Shown piece by piece: positions 1 to 9,056 of a stretch of DNA of 35,956 nt; position 1 is the stretch's first letter, and each line of letters opens with the position of its first letter. The translations under genes and the position numbers were made by a program. The stretch covers positions 947,880 to 983,835 of the forward strand of contig BFEA01000186.1 in NCBI GenBank assembly GCA_003427395.1. Reading direction: 5' to 3'. The notes under the pieces are model-generated. The model was not told the DNA's origin, searched no databases, and saw nothing but the letters and a program-made list of their open reading frames with translations. This DNA is from Chara braunii. Lineage: Eukaryota; Streptophyta; Charophyceae; Charales; Characeae.

Positions 1-189
1 CACACACACACACACATGTAGTAGTGAATATTTCGATGTTCAAGCAGAAGATTCATTCAATTTTGCTCATCCTATAGATGGAACTAGCATGATTCGATTT
101 TGCTCATCCTATCGATGGAACTAGCATGAGGCCAGCCGCGGGATTGGAGCCTAACCTGTTGGCCAATGCGTTGCTCACCCAATCGATGG

Positions 190-193
<4 letters not shown>

Positions 194-264
<71 letters not shown>

Positions 265-276
265 ACACACACACAC
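194..276. repeat. (CT)n-(CA)n compound microsatellite
   Basis: About 34 CT dinucleotides (194-262) run straight into a CA tract (264-276). This is the reverse complement of the (TG)n-(AG)n arrangement found inside element B at 7405-7487. Confidence 0.97.
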
Positions 277-379
277 AGACACTCGCGCACACAAGCACAC
301 AAACAAGTGTGGCAGTGTATATTTTCATGTTCTAGTGGTAGATTCATTCAAGTTTGCTCATACTATCGATGGAAGTCCG

Positions 380-433
<54 letters not shown>
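380..433. repeat. (CT)n-(CA)n compound microsatellite, second copy
   Basis: A short CT tract at 380-390 is followed by about 21 CA units to 433. It has the same order as the tract at 194-276, as expected from duplication of the whole block. Confidence 0.95.
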
Positions 434-435
<2 letters not shown>

Positions 436-842
436 GAGAGTCTCCTTTTTTTTCAAGAAGGGAGGGGGGATAATTTGCCAATAACCCCATAAGTTTAGAT
501 AAATGTCAAAATGTCCCTAAAAGATATGGCCACAGTTGAATGACCTTTTGGGCTGACATGTTTGTGTTATGCCCCTTTCAGGCGCGTGTGCAAATTTGTT
601 TGGCCTTTTGCAATTGCACCTACGAAAACTTGGCAACTGCCGCGGATTTTGCAAAGTTGGGCAAATTCAGTTGGCCTTTTGCAATTGCACCTATGAAAAC
701 TTGGCGATTGTCGAGGCATTTTGCAAAGTTGGGTAGCGTCCGGTTGGGGTACATTGCAAAGATGGGATCCAACTGATGGCTGGGGTGTTTCGCAAAATGT
801 TTTTGTCATCGTCCTTTGACTTGTTATTATAAACAGAACCCA
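434..842. other. Non-coding interval left of element A
   Basis: No gene is visible. Apart from the 71-bp tandem duplication at 600-735 the sequence is unremarkable. Recognisable retroelement coding sequence begins at about 843, so the 5' truncation point of element A lies here or just before that position. Confidence 0.6.
600..735. repeat. 71-bp tandem duplication
   Basis: Two adjacent copies (600-670 and 671-735) each start TTGGCCTTTTGCAATTGCAC and end in TTTTGCAAAGTTGGG. They differ by a handful of substitutions and a short terminal difference. Confidence 0.9.
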
Positions 843-1953
843 AAGGGGGGTATGTACTTGGTCTTCATTTTTGAGAAAAGGGACGATGTTAAATAATCCA
901 AGAGATCGAAACCCTTCTCGCTAAGTACCCTAGTCTATTTAAGGAGCCTTCGGGAGTCGTAGAGAGGGAGGTCGTTCATGCCAAAGAAATCATCACAGGT
1001 AGTAAACTGCCAAAGGGGAGGATCTATAGGATGGCTTTGTCCCACTTGGACGAACTTCGACGACAACTGACAGACCTCACAGAGAAGCTCCAGATACGGC
1101 CTTAGCACATCTCCCTACAGATCGCCAATCTTATTCGTACCAAAAAAAAAGGGATTGTTGAGGATGTGCATTGACTATAGAGGCCTCAATGCCATCATTG
1201 TGAAGAACGCAAAGCCTCTACCCCACATTGACGACCTATAGGATAGGGTGCAAGGATATAGCTACTTGACGAAGATAAACTCAAAATCTGACTACGATCA
1301 GATTATGATCAGACGGGAAGATCGACACAACCGTTTTTAAACCACGTACAGCCTGTACAAGTTTGTGGTGATGCCTTTTGGCCTCTGTGATGCGCCGGGT
1401 ACATTCGGCGACATTCTTATCTTTAGTAAGACTATCGAGAAGCATGCGCAGTACGTTGACCTTGTGCTTGGACTCCAGCGACAGCACCAGTATAAGATTA
1501 ACTTAGAGAAATGCAAGCTTCATCGCACCAAAATCTTATACTTGGGTCATGAGGTATCCGCCAAAGGAGTTAGGCCGGAAGATGCGAAGGCTGCCAGCAT
1601 TTGTGACTGGCCACGACCTCAATCTATGACAAAGGTCAGATCTTTCTTGGGGACAACAGGCTACTACTGCAATTTTGTGAATAACTACAGCATGGTGGCT
1701 GCCCCCTTGACTGGCCTAACACGACTTGACACGCTATGGGAATGGTGTGACGAATGCGAGGGAGTCTTCAAGCGATCGAAGCACACTCTCATGCATCATG
1801 AGGTTCTCATGCTTCCTAATCCTGAGAAGCCATTCATTGTAACCACTGGCGCAAGCCAATATGGCATTGGCACAGTCCTGGCTCAACAAGTGCGGAAGAA
1901 GTTAAGGCAGATCGAGTACATGAGCAAAAGGATGCCATCAAAGAAATTGGCGA
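843..1953 (+). pseudogene. Element A reverse transcriptase / RNase H start, broken
   Basis: This is a relic of the pol polyprotein that would copy element RNA into DNA. It starts in the linker before RT (GMYLV-like, about 850) and keeps the RT entry motif [10 protein letters not shown] (about 1170) and [14 protein letters not shown] (1365-1405). It then runs through the RT thumb (SFLGTTGYYCNFV) into the start of RNase H (VLAQQ...EYMSKRMPS). Two active-site losses are visible. The motif A aspartate codon is AAC (Asn) at 1278-1280. The segment that carries the YLDD box in element C is deleted at 1401-1416, where APGTF runs straight into DILIFSK. Stops and frame changes occur before 1365, while 1365-1985 is one open frame. 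RNase H ends abruptly at about 1953, where it is fused to integrase. Confidence 0.9.
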
Positions 1954-2937
1954 AGTCTCCATATACTCCATGGACACCCTCGTGACCAGCAAGAGTGGGA
2001 AGATACATATTTTTGTCATAGTCGCCCGGTTCACCAAGTACGCTTTAGACTAATTGCCATGCCCGAAATTGCAAAGACTCAGCACGTCATCAAGTTATTC
2101 ATGGATAACTGAGTGTGTGATTTTGGACTGCCCAAGAAGATAGTAAGCGATAGAGATACCCGGTTAACCAGCGAAATGTGGAAAAAGGCTGCTGAACAGA
2201 TGGGCAGACAACTCCAAGTGACCTCAGGGAATCGCCCCCAACCCAACGGTCGAGCAAGATGATTCGTGTGGAGAAGCCTCTGCTGAGGCACTACACTAAG
2301 CCCCGCCAGGTTAACTGGGATGAGAAGTTGCCCCTCATCACCAGCCTGCACAACAACACTGTTCACAGCACCAACGGTGTCTGTCCAAATGAGCTGCATT
2401 TCAGGAGGCAATGATCGCCTCAGAGAACAAACACAGGCAACAGTCCACATTTCAGGTAGGGCAACGTGTCTAGGTAAAAAGGCTAGTGAGTCGAGACAGG
2501 AATTCAGCATCTCTACAAAACCAACGCCTCAATACTTCGGTCCTTCGGAAGTCCTTGACATTGTGGGTAGCGATTTGGATTGTCCCTCTTATGTGATCAG
2601 AATTCCTGGTCATCTGCGCACTTACCCAGGCTTTCACGCTTCAAAGCTTTCACCTTTCACTGAGACTGACAAGTTTCCTTCAAGACGATCAATGCTGCCC
2701 CCAACCATGGATGGCCATTTGGATATCAACGACATTGTGGATCGTAGAGATCTGCCTGTTCCCAAGCCTGTCAGCAGAGTGAGACCACCAAAATCTATGA
2801 GGGAATAGAAGGTCAAATTCGGGCATCATACAGATCCAAATGAAGATCGCTGGTTTACGAAAGAGGAGCTGGTCAAGACAGCCCCTCAGGTCGTTGCCAA
2901 GTATGAACGAAAGCTGAAGGGGAACACGCCTGCGTAG
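1954..2937 (+). pseudogene. Element A integrase C-terminal half plus chromodomain-like tail, broken
   Basis: Integrase begins in mid-core at a junction with RNase H: the MDTLVTSKSGK motif (1970-2000) follows directly. The second catalytic aspartate is visible in IVSDRDTRLTS (about 2140-2175). The glutamate region after QPNGRAR (about 2250) is shifted and lost. A further deletion near 2405 joins PNELHF to the AMIASEN region. Downstream, PQYFGPSEVLDIVG...SYVIR...VFHASKL-type sequence (2520-2690) is the conserved post-core domain. The tail K-V-K-F-x-H-H-T-D-P-N-E-D-R-W-F (2812-2860) is chromodomain-like. A TAG at 2806-2808 interrupts that frame where element C has a Tyr codon. The reading frame ends with TAG at 2935-2937, about 40 bp before the LTR. 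Confidence 0.88.
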
Positions 2938-2961
2938 AATCATCTGAGCGGACTTTCAAAG

Positions 2962-2976
2962 CTAAGTGGGATGGAG
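2962..2976 (+). promoter_or_regulatory. Polypurine tract of element A
   Basis: A purine-rich run (AAGTGGGATGGAG, one T) lies directly before the LTR TGTGAGGA. This is the normal position of the plus-strand primer in LTR retrotransposons. Equivalent tracts precede the 3' LTRs of B and C. Confidence 0.75.
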
Positions 2977-3399
2977 TGTGAGGAATGAGCCTCACAGGGG
3001 CCACTTGGTCGTGGCCTGTCTCTGCCTAGGGAGCCCCCAGCAAGTACAATGGCCGCCCTAAGTGAAGGCGGGCCTCCATTTGACATGGAACCCCGTTTTC
3101 ATCATTCTGCATTGTTGGGCGCCAGACAGTTACCCCGGGCCAGTTAGTTGCTAAGGCCCAGCTCATGAGCACCAGAATCTTCTGAAGAGCCTTCCAGGCA
3201 GTTCTATGCTTGGACGCGGACTCCTGCCTCTCGGCCAATCAGCAAACAGGGAACAAGTCACAGCCTACGTGGGTAGTTGGGCGCGCCTAACTGTTGCAGG
3301 CCCCGGTCACTGTCTGAACGGGCCTCAGCTCAGACACTTTGTCCCAACGTGAAGCCACTGGGCACACGCAGCCAGGCCCAGGCAGGCAGATGCTGGGCA

Positions 3400-3422
3400 G
3401 CACTTTCCATAAAGGAAAGTGC
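3400..3422. promoter_or_regulatory. Conserved LTR inverted repeat (CACTTTCC / GGAAAGTG)
   Basis: Eight-base arms CACTTTCC and GGAAAGTG flank the loop ATAAA. The same palindrome is in both LTRs of element B (5889-5909 and 9477-9497) with loop ATATA. It resembles a CArG box but has five A/T bases between CC and GG instead of six. A TATA-like or protein-binding role is inference. Confidence 0.6.
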
Positions 3423-3704
3423 CTCGCCCAGCAGAGGTACTTTCTTGCTGACAAGCACTCGTGGCCACCCTGCTGCGTTGTAGCGCGAGGGGCTGCGTGA
3501 GCGCTGGCCGGCCAGGGCGCGCACGGGGGCTAGGAGTGAGAGAGGGGCGCTGCGGTAGCAGCGGGCGCATGGCGCCATATCCGGGCTGCTGGGCGCAAGC
3601 GGGTGATGGCGATGGTGGTCTTAACATGCTGTGGGAGAGACGGGGTGATGAGGGGAGGGGAGGAGAGGGAAATGTACCCAGTGTATGCTGGCAGTCTACA
3701 TTGG

Positions 3705-3712
3705 TGACGTCA
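3705..3712. promoter_or_regulatory. CRE/bZIP-type palindrome in LTR A
   Basis: TGACGTCA is a perfect eight-base palindrome of the class bound by CREB/ATF and TGA-type bZIP factors. The aligned positions in the other LTRs are decayed: TGACTTCG in the 5' LTR of B, CGACTTCG in its 3' LTR and TGACATCA in the 3' LTR of C. Confidence 0.5.
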
Positions 3713-3994
3713 TCACGTACATTGGTCTTCAGCTTCCAAGTGATTCCTGTTGCATGACCGTAGAGTAGGATAGTCTAGGCTGAATAGATAGGTTGAGCGC
3801 TGAGCGCCGATCACAAAGAGCGGCATTGGATACTGTATTGATGTAGCAAGAGAGTGTTCACGTCGACATTTGAGTTGTATTTGGATTGTATCTCAGTGCA
3901 TTGTGCTTTCTGCTTGGTTCTCGACTACCTGGCTTACAGCGTGATTTTGCAATTTCGGATTTCTGTCTATCGCTCTCGCATCATATTCCTTGCA

Positions 3995-4817
3995 AAAACC
4001 ACAAAATTCCAAAAAAACACAATTCCAATACAAACAACTTTTGCCTGAGAGTAATGTTGAAATTCACAACCAAATTCAAGAAGAAAAAAGAAATGAGAGC
4101 AAAAAATGAAAAATATTATTTTAATATCTTCGAGCAGGGACATTCGGTTTTCTGATTTCTTCAGAAGTTCGACTTTTCAAAAAACATCAAAATAATCCGA
4201 AAGAAGACTACATCGTACAAAATTCCAATACAAACAACTTTTGCCTGAGGCTCTTGGTGAAATTCCAATCCAAATTAGGAAAAAAAAAAAAGAATGCTGG
4301 AGGCACTACAAGCTCCTGCAAGTTGTACCCTGAAACTTTTTGTATAAGACAGTAGGCTGTAAGCCTGTGAGGAGAGTCGAGTCCCTCCACAAGAAGGGAC
4401 AAGGCAAATAGAAATTATGGCAATGCCCCCTTCCAGGAAGTAATTTACCACATTTCAGGGGAGATTCATAGCTGGACCTAACCTTCCCTCCCTACCAGAC
4501 CATTCCCCCCCTCTTCCCTTCTAGCCCAACATCACCTACGTGTCTCCACAAGCCAAATAGACCCTAGCAACTCCTTTATTTCAGGGCGGGGGTTCATAAC
4601 TGACCCAACCTGCCCAACCCGCCTGAATAGCCACACCTTGCCACAATTGATCCCTTCCATCCACAGACAACCATGATGATAGAGACACCCACTATGCCAA
4701 GTTGATTTGCATACAGCACTGATATTTCGGAACACCTCCTCAACAAGCATGACGCACTGATACCAGAAGCCGCAAGGAAATGGTGAGCAGGGCAAGGGTA
4801 GGTAGATGGGCACTTAC
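3995..4817. other. Host non-coding DNA, probable intron on minus strand
   Basis: The stretch is A-rich with no coding region I can support. It holds a 29-bp exact direct repeat spaced exactly 200 bp apart (4021-4049 and 4221-4249). It also has a segment near 4310-4400 with short similarity to 24722-24830. Because the CCCH exon ends at 4818 with a donor site on the minus strand, this interval would be the next intron of that gene, though no downstream exon was found. Confidence 0.5.
4021..4290. repeat. 200-bp-spaced direct repeat
   Basis: AATTCCAATACAAACAACTT followed by TTGCCTGAG occurs at 4021 and 4221. Similarity fades over the next 40 bp (GAAATTC..CCAAATT). It lies immediately beyond the LTR of element A. 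Confidence 0.85.
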
Positions 4818-4928
4818 TGGATGACGAAACGGGCAGTTGATTCGTGTGCAACCGGTTGTCAGCCAGTAACGACATTCTGTTGGGTTCAGCCTGGCATAAT
4901 CACTGTGTCGGAACTCACATTTATCCCC
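4818..4928 (-). CDS. CCCH zinc-finger protein, single internal exon (host gene)
   Basis: This 111-bp exon encodes 37 residues on the minus strand. It has the end of one CCCH finger (CEFRH, C-x3-H) and a complete second finger, C-x7-C-x4-C-x3-H (CRYWLTTGC then CTRINC then CPFRH). The arrangement FRH-spacer-C-x7-C-x4-C-x3-H matches the double-finger class of plant C3H17/C3H19-like proteins and animal ZC3H11A, RNA-binding nuclear proteins. Both borders look like phase-0 splice sites. An AG acceptor after a pyrimidine stretch lies at 4929-4930, and a GTAAGTG donor at 4811-4817. The first two cysteines of finger 1 must lie in an upstream exon at higher coordinates. I did not find that exon; element B and other repeats now lie in that direction. 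The open frame extends further only because the flanking introns happen to be open. Confidence 0.75.
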
Positions 4929-5425
4929 CTGTGTTGAAACGGAACACAATTTCCCAGAGTAGCAGAGACAAACAGAGGCCATACCCATTCGATGCATGAG
5001 ATAAACTAGACCACAGAGGCTATGAGATGTAACAAAACTTCGGATACATCTTTTTCCAAGCCCGCTGACAAATTGGCAGGCAGTAAACAGATTTACCAAG
5101 CAGCCACTCTTCATTTCTATGTGACAAAGGGCTGAGAAGAAGAGAAAAGAAAAAAAACTCTGGAATTTTGCAATGCTCACTTGACATCCCTCGGCTATTA
5201 CCAGCATATATTGCCTACAACCTTTCCTTCTCTTCATAGTGAGGGCAAGGTTCACATCCAGTGTGAATACCATCCTCCCCACCAGTGTATGTCGAGATGA
5301 AGCTCTTATGCATAGCGCCTTAAAAGCAAATTTAAACCTCACAGCACCAGCGGCATACGCCATAAAAATGGCACAGTACGGGTGACTGCCGTGTCGTGGA
5401 GACAATAGCTATGTACTTGACCACT
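4929..5425 (-). other. Probable intron of the CCCH gene, duplicated sequence
   Basis: No coding signal is seen upstream of the CCCH exon. From about 5170 to 5425 the sequence is paralogous to 10295-10575; shared words include TATTACCAGCAT, GAGGGCAAGGTTCACATCC and ATGTACTTG. Element B is inserted exactly at its right edge. Confidence 0.6.
5170..5425. repeat. Duplicated host segment, left part (interrupted by element B)
   Basis: This is the left half of a segment that continues at 10073 after element B. The uninterrupted paralogue is 10295-10722. The last bases before the element read ATGTACTTGACCACT. Confidence 0.85.
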
Positions 5426-5801
5426 TGCAAGGATTTATCCATTCGCAAGGCCTTTCAGGCCTCAATACCCAACAGCATCAGGTCGCCCAGCACGCCTCAT
5501 GCCCGCCCTAAGTGAAGCTGGGCCTCCATTTCAACATGAGGTCTTATTTTTTGTCATTTCTCCGTGGTGCCAAGTTGTGATGCACCAGTTGGTTACAAGG
5601 CCCACACCTTGTGGGATCACGACATGGTGAGCCTGTGAGTACATCCAGGCAGCGAAGTGACCAGAGGCCGTTCGGCCAATAGACTTGCAGCGTGCAATGC
5701 TGGCCGTGCCGCACAGTTGGGCTGTTTAACTGTTGCGGGCCCGGCCCACTGTTTGCATTCGGCCTGGGCGCAGACACTGGGGCCCGACCAGAAGCTACTG
5801 G

Positions 5802-5897
5802 AAACACCGTAGCCAGACCCAGGCATGCCAAGTCAGGGCACACTTTCCTAAACACTGTGGCCAGACCCAGGCATGCGAAGTCAGGGCACACTTTCCA
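5802..5897. repeat. 48-bp tandem duplication inside LTR
   Basis: Copies at 5802-5849 and 5850-5897 begin AAACAC(C/T)GT and end CACTTTCC. The 3' LTR of the same element (9439-9484) has a single copy, so the duplication arose after insertion. It duplicates only the left arm of the conserved LTR palindrome. Confidence 0.88.
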
Positions 5898-5909
5898 TAT
5901 AGGAAAGTG
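5889..5909. promoter_or_regulatory. Conserved LTR inverted repeat, 5' LTR of B
   Basis: Perfect arms CACTTTCC and GGAAAGTG flank the loop ATATA. It is identical to the copy in the 3' LTR at 9477-9497. Confidence 0.6.
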
Positions 5910-6452
5910 CTATCCTCCTGGCAGACCGTTCTGGCTCTGCTCACCGTCGCCTCGGCCACGCTGCTGGAATACAGTGCAAGCGGGCTGCCAGGGAGCTGAC
6001 TGGAGGGGCACACACGGGCGCAGAGCGGTGAGGGCGCTGTTGGGCAGCAAGCGCGAGCCGCCATAGCCAGGCCGGCTCAAGTGGAGGCTAGTGTGGGCAA
6101 TGGTGGGTGAGAAGGTGGTTAAGCGAGAGAGAAATGAGAAACACATACCTGGTGTATGCAGCAGTCTGCATTGGTGACTTCGTCACATACATTGGTTTTC
6201 AGCTGGAAGCGACTCCTTGTTGCATGTCGTAGTGGTAGGCTACATAGGTTCTTAGTAGAGATAGGCTGGTCACTGAGCGCCACTCGAGAAGGGCGACATT
6301 GGATACTTCGTTGGTGGTCCCGAGAAGAGGCTGACATTGACATTTCAGTTTATTGTATTGGTCTTATTTGTCTCGTATCTCAGTGCATTGTTCTATCTGC
6401 TTGGGACACGACTATCTGGCTTTCAACGTGATATTGCAATTTGGTTTTCTGT

Positions 6453-7240
6453 ATGGGAGGGGAGCTGGTTCACATATCGCCATACTGGCGGTGGTGTCTT
6501 GGTTACTTGATGCGCTGACCAAGCTTCTTCGCAGTAAGGATACTTTAAACTGGCTGTATTTCGCCCGTCCCAGGTAGAGGGAAGTGGACTGGAAAGCTGT
6601 GGTGACAGCGGATGTATGTGGAATGATGAGGGCATGCTGACATGGCATTTGTGCATGAGGGCATGCTGACATGGCATTTGTGCTGAGGTGGCAATGCATT
6701 GCATTGTGTGAGGTACCGAAGCTAAGACCAGTCATCAAAATGCACGTGGCTCAATTGGTGCGAAATCTGTGGTTGAGGGCATCTATCTTCAGGTACGTTG
6801 CTCTCGACCTCATCTTCCCACCTCGATCTCTTCTTACCATGAAGGAGAGAGTCCGTCTCGATAGGCCTTTCGTGGTCACGACTCATGAGCGCTCTACCTT
6901 GAGAGTCGACATTCTTCCTCGTGTCGCATCTGGTGGGAGAGGGCGGTGCCTCCGAAGGGCACTGACAAGCCAACCCACGGGAATAGAGCACGCATGCTTT
7001 GCTGCATTGTCCTTTGAGCTCGTACTGAGCATAGAGGGGGTGTTGGGCAGGCCAGCCCTACGGGGGATTGACGAGTACCGGACCGTCTTTAAAGACACTC
7101 CAGCGGGGAAACCGAGTCACACTGTACGCAAGGATAAAAATAGAACGGATGCGGCTGGCTATTTCTTCATCACCTAGGCACAGGGGTGGGCCATTGTGTA
7201 CATTCACACCACCTGATCCATCGACTGGGCTTCGTACGGA
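6453..7240 (+). other. Untranslated leader of element B
   Basis: It aligns with the leader of element C (12505-13380) through shared blocks such as GGGAGCTGGTT-like PBS remains, GCTTCTTCGCAGT, GAAATCTGTGGTTG and GGCACAGGGGTGGGCCA. The PBS itself is destroyed: the remnant at about 6453-6470 reads GGGAGGGGAGCTGG instead of TGGTATCGGAGC. The open frame of about 168 codons in this leader is not conserved in C and I do not call it a gene. Confidence 0.75.
6626..6683. repeat. Perfect 29-bp tandem duplication in leader
   Basis: Units at 6626-6654 and 6655-6683 are identical (ATGAGGGCATGCTGACATGG and nine more bases). Element C has one diverged copy at the matching place (about 12703-12730). Confidence 0.93.
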
Positions 7241-7402
7241 ATATTTATATATTTATTTATTTATTTACTGAGTGGGGATCCGGGCCGCCCGGGTGACCTG
7301 CAGGGGCCAGGGGGAGGTCCAGGGCGGCCTGGCCGGGCAGGGCACCTGGTTGGGGGCCGGGCCGCCCCAGCGCACTCACCTGTCGGGGGATTTCGGACCC
7401 CC

Positions 7403-7487
<85 letters not shown>
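7241..7487. repeat. Replacement block: ATTT repeat, GC-rich island, (TG)n, (AG)n
   Basis: Four blocks sit between the leader and RNase H, where gag, protease and RT should be: an ATTT-type repeat (7241-7268), a very GC-rich stretch (7269-7400), 26 TG units (7405-7456) and about 15 AG units (7457-7487). The GC-rich part has GGATCC, CCCGGG, GGTGACC and CCTGCAGG within 29 bp (7276-7304). Short open frames through it are simple-repeat translations. Confidence 0.85.
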
Positions 7488-7489
<2 letters not shown>

Positions 7490-9017
7490 TGTTCAATGCA
7501 CTCAAGCGATGGATTGAGGTCATAGATCAATCTGACTTCAAGCTTGAGTACTTGAAGGGAGAGTACAACAAGGTTGCTGATGCACTCTCATGTAGGGCAG
7601 ATTTCTTGGATGCGCTGATCACCGAGTTTGGGTTATCTGACAACATAACACGATCCATGGTGGGTGCCTACAAGGAAGACCCGTAATAATGGACATCATC
7701 CACAAACTCGAGGCTAAGAATAAAGCTACCTCTGACGAGTTCGTGGTGGTGGACAGGTTACTCTTTCCTGAGAAGGCAGGAAATAAAAGGTTGGTTGTGC
7801 CATCTAGAGTCTTTGCGTAGTTAATTGCTTAGAGTCTCATGATGCAACTAGACACTTCGGTTACAAAAGGACAAGTGCTAACTTGTAACAGCGTTTTTGT
7901 TGGCCCTCTATGCTTGATGATGTGAAGTGTTACGTACATACTTGTAAAGTCTGTCAATGGGAAAAGCCGAGAAATCAAGCACTGCTGGGGTTAATCCAGC
8001 CCTTGCCCATTCCTGCTGGCCTGGGACAGAGAGTTTCCATGGACTTCATGGATACCCTCGTGACCCGCAAGAGTGGCAAGAGATATCTTTGCCACAGTCT
8101 GATTCACCAAGTATGCTAGGGTAGTTGCCATGCCAGAGACTGCAAAGACAGCATTTCATCAATGTCTTCATGGATAACTGGGTGCATGATTCTGGACTGC
8201 CCAAGTCAATCGTTAGTACTGGAAAATCACCAGCAAGACGTGGAAGAAAGCGGCTGAACAGATAGATGGGCAGCCAACTCCAAAGGACTTCAGCGAATCA
8301 CCCCAAAGCCAATGGCCAAGCGGAGCAGATGAATCGCTTGGTACAGCACCTGCTGCGGCATTACATCAAGCCCAACCAGGAGGACTGGGATGAGAAACTT
8401 AACTCTCATCGCCAGCCTGCACAACAACGCAGTTCACAACACCTCCAGTGTCTCTCCAAATGAGCTACTTGTGTTGAAAGCCTAGATCAGCACTATGATA
8501 GCATCTGAGAATAGGCATAGGCAACAGTCCACATTTCAGGTAGGAGAACGAGTCTGGGTTAAGGCTAGTGAGTTAGGACAGGAGTCCAGCATCTCTAGAA
8601 AGCTATTGCCTCAGTATTTCAGTCCTTGGGAAGTTTTGGATATTGTTCGTAGTGATCCAGATGGTCCCTCCTATGTGATTAGAATCCCTGGTCCCCTGCG
8701 CACTTACCTTGTTTTCCATGCTTCCAAACTTGCACCTTTCGCTGAGATTGACAGATTCCCGTCCAGGAGATCAATGCTGCCCCCAACCATGGAAGGCCAC
8801 ATGGACATTGACAACATTGTGGATCATTGAGATTTGCCTGTTCCTAAGCCAACTGGCAGAGGAAGACCATTGAAACCTGCAAGAGTATCGGGTCAGATTC
8901 AGGCATCACACGGATCCAAATGAAGACCGATGGTTCACGAAGGAGGAGCTGATCAAGACAGCACCTCAGGTCGTTGCTGATTATGAACGGAAGTTGAAGG
9001 GGAAAGTGCCTGCGTAG
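7488..9017 (+). pseudogene. Element B pol 3' half: RNase H end, integrase, chromodomain-like tail
   Basis: The open start FNALKRWIEVIDQ (7488) is the C-terminal part of RNase H and leads through KVADALS into the connector. The integrase zinc-binding region keeps its HDATRH-type histidines (from 7838) and CKVC (7943-7954), but in different frames. The core has SMDFMDTLV with the first catalytic Asp at 8042-8044 and NGQAEQMNR with the Glu at 8323-8325. The segment holding the second Asp is deleted near 8216-8222, so the D,D,E triad is incomplete. A deletion near 8490 removes sequence before MIASENRH. The post-core PQYFSPWEVLDIV...FHASKLAPF region (8600-8760) is intact. A TGA at 8827-8829 and a frame change precede the chromodomain-like RFRHHTDPNEDRWFT tail. 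The frame closes with TAG at 9015-9017. Confidence 0.88.
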
Positions 9018-9039
9018 AAGCATCTCAGCAGACTTTTCA

Positions 9040-9056
9040 AGCTAAGGAGGAGGGAT
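9040..9056 (+). promoter_or_regulatory. Polypurine tract of element B
   Basis: AAGCTAAGGAGGAGGGAT lies immediately before the LTR TGCGAGG, in the same position as in elements A and C. Confidence 0.75.

Larger units (their letters stand above)
1..433. repeat. Duplicated composite microsatellite block
   Basis: A unit of about 60 bp of non-simple sequence followed by (CT)n then (CA)n occurs twice. The non-simple part at about 26-90 (with an extra 37-bp tandem copy at 91-127) matches 314-375; shared words are GATTCATTCAA, GCTCAT and ATCGATGGAA. A (CA)8 tract also opens the window at 1-16, so the block may continue to the left. Short open frames across it are translations of simple repeat and are not genes. 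Confidence 0.85.
843..3994 (+). mobile_element. Element A: 5'-truncated Ty3/gypsy (chromovirus-like) retrotransposon
   Basis: The element holds RT remnants, then integrase, GPY/F-like and chromodomain-like remnants, a polypurine tract and a full 3' LTR, all in plus orientation. The 5' LTR, leader, gag and protease are absent. It is related to elements B and C: the pol segments and LTRs align by eye over their shared lengths. RNase H and the first half of integrase are missing at an internal junction near 1954. Frameshifts, stops and a lost RT active site make it a dead copy. Confidence 0.9.
2977..3994 (+). repeat. 3' LTR of element A (about 1018 bp)
   Basis: The LTR starts TGTGAGGAATGAG and ends TTCCTTGCA, so it has TG...CA ends. 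Both ends match the LTRs of elements B and C. It contains a CRE-like palindrome (3705-3712), a CCATAAAGG-centred inverted repeat (3400-3422) and a GC-rich hairpin near 3050. No 5' partner LTR is present in the window, so no target duplication can be tested. Confidence 0.9.
5426..6452 (+). repeat. 5' LTR of element B, 3' end truncated
   Basis: The LTR begins TGCAAGG, aligned with TGCGAGG of its partner at 9057. It follows the partner through to TTGGTTTTCTGT at 6452. The final 20 or so bases (the ...CTCATGTTCCTTGCA end) and the start of the PBS are deleted. It carries a private 48-bp tandem duplication at 5802-5897. Confidence 0.88.

Noticed and set aside
126-492. Several open frames of 60-110 codons on both strands
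   Set aside because: They translate (CT)n/(CA)n microsatellites (Ser-Leu, Thr-His, Arg-Glu repeats).
4740-5405. The full 221-codon minus frame around the CCCH exon as one protein
   Set aside because: Only the 37 codons between clear splice signals look like a protein family; the rest has intron-like composition and its right part is duplicated non-coding DNA.
6671-7177. 168-codon plus open frame in the leader of element B
   Set aside because: The homologous leader of element C has no matching frame, and no motif is visible.
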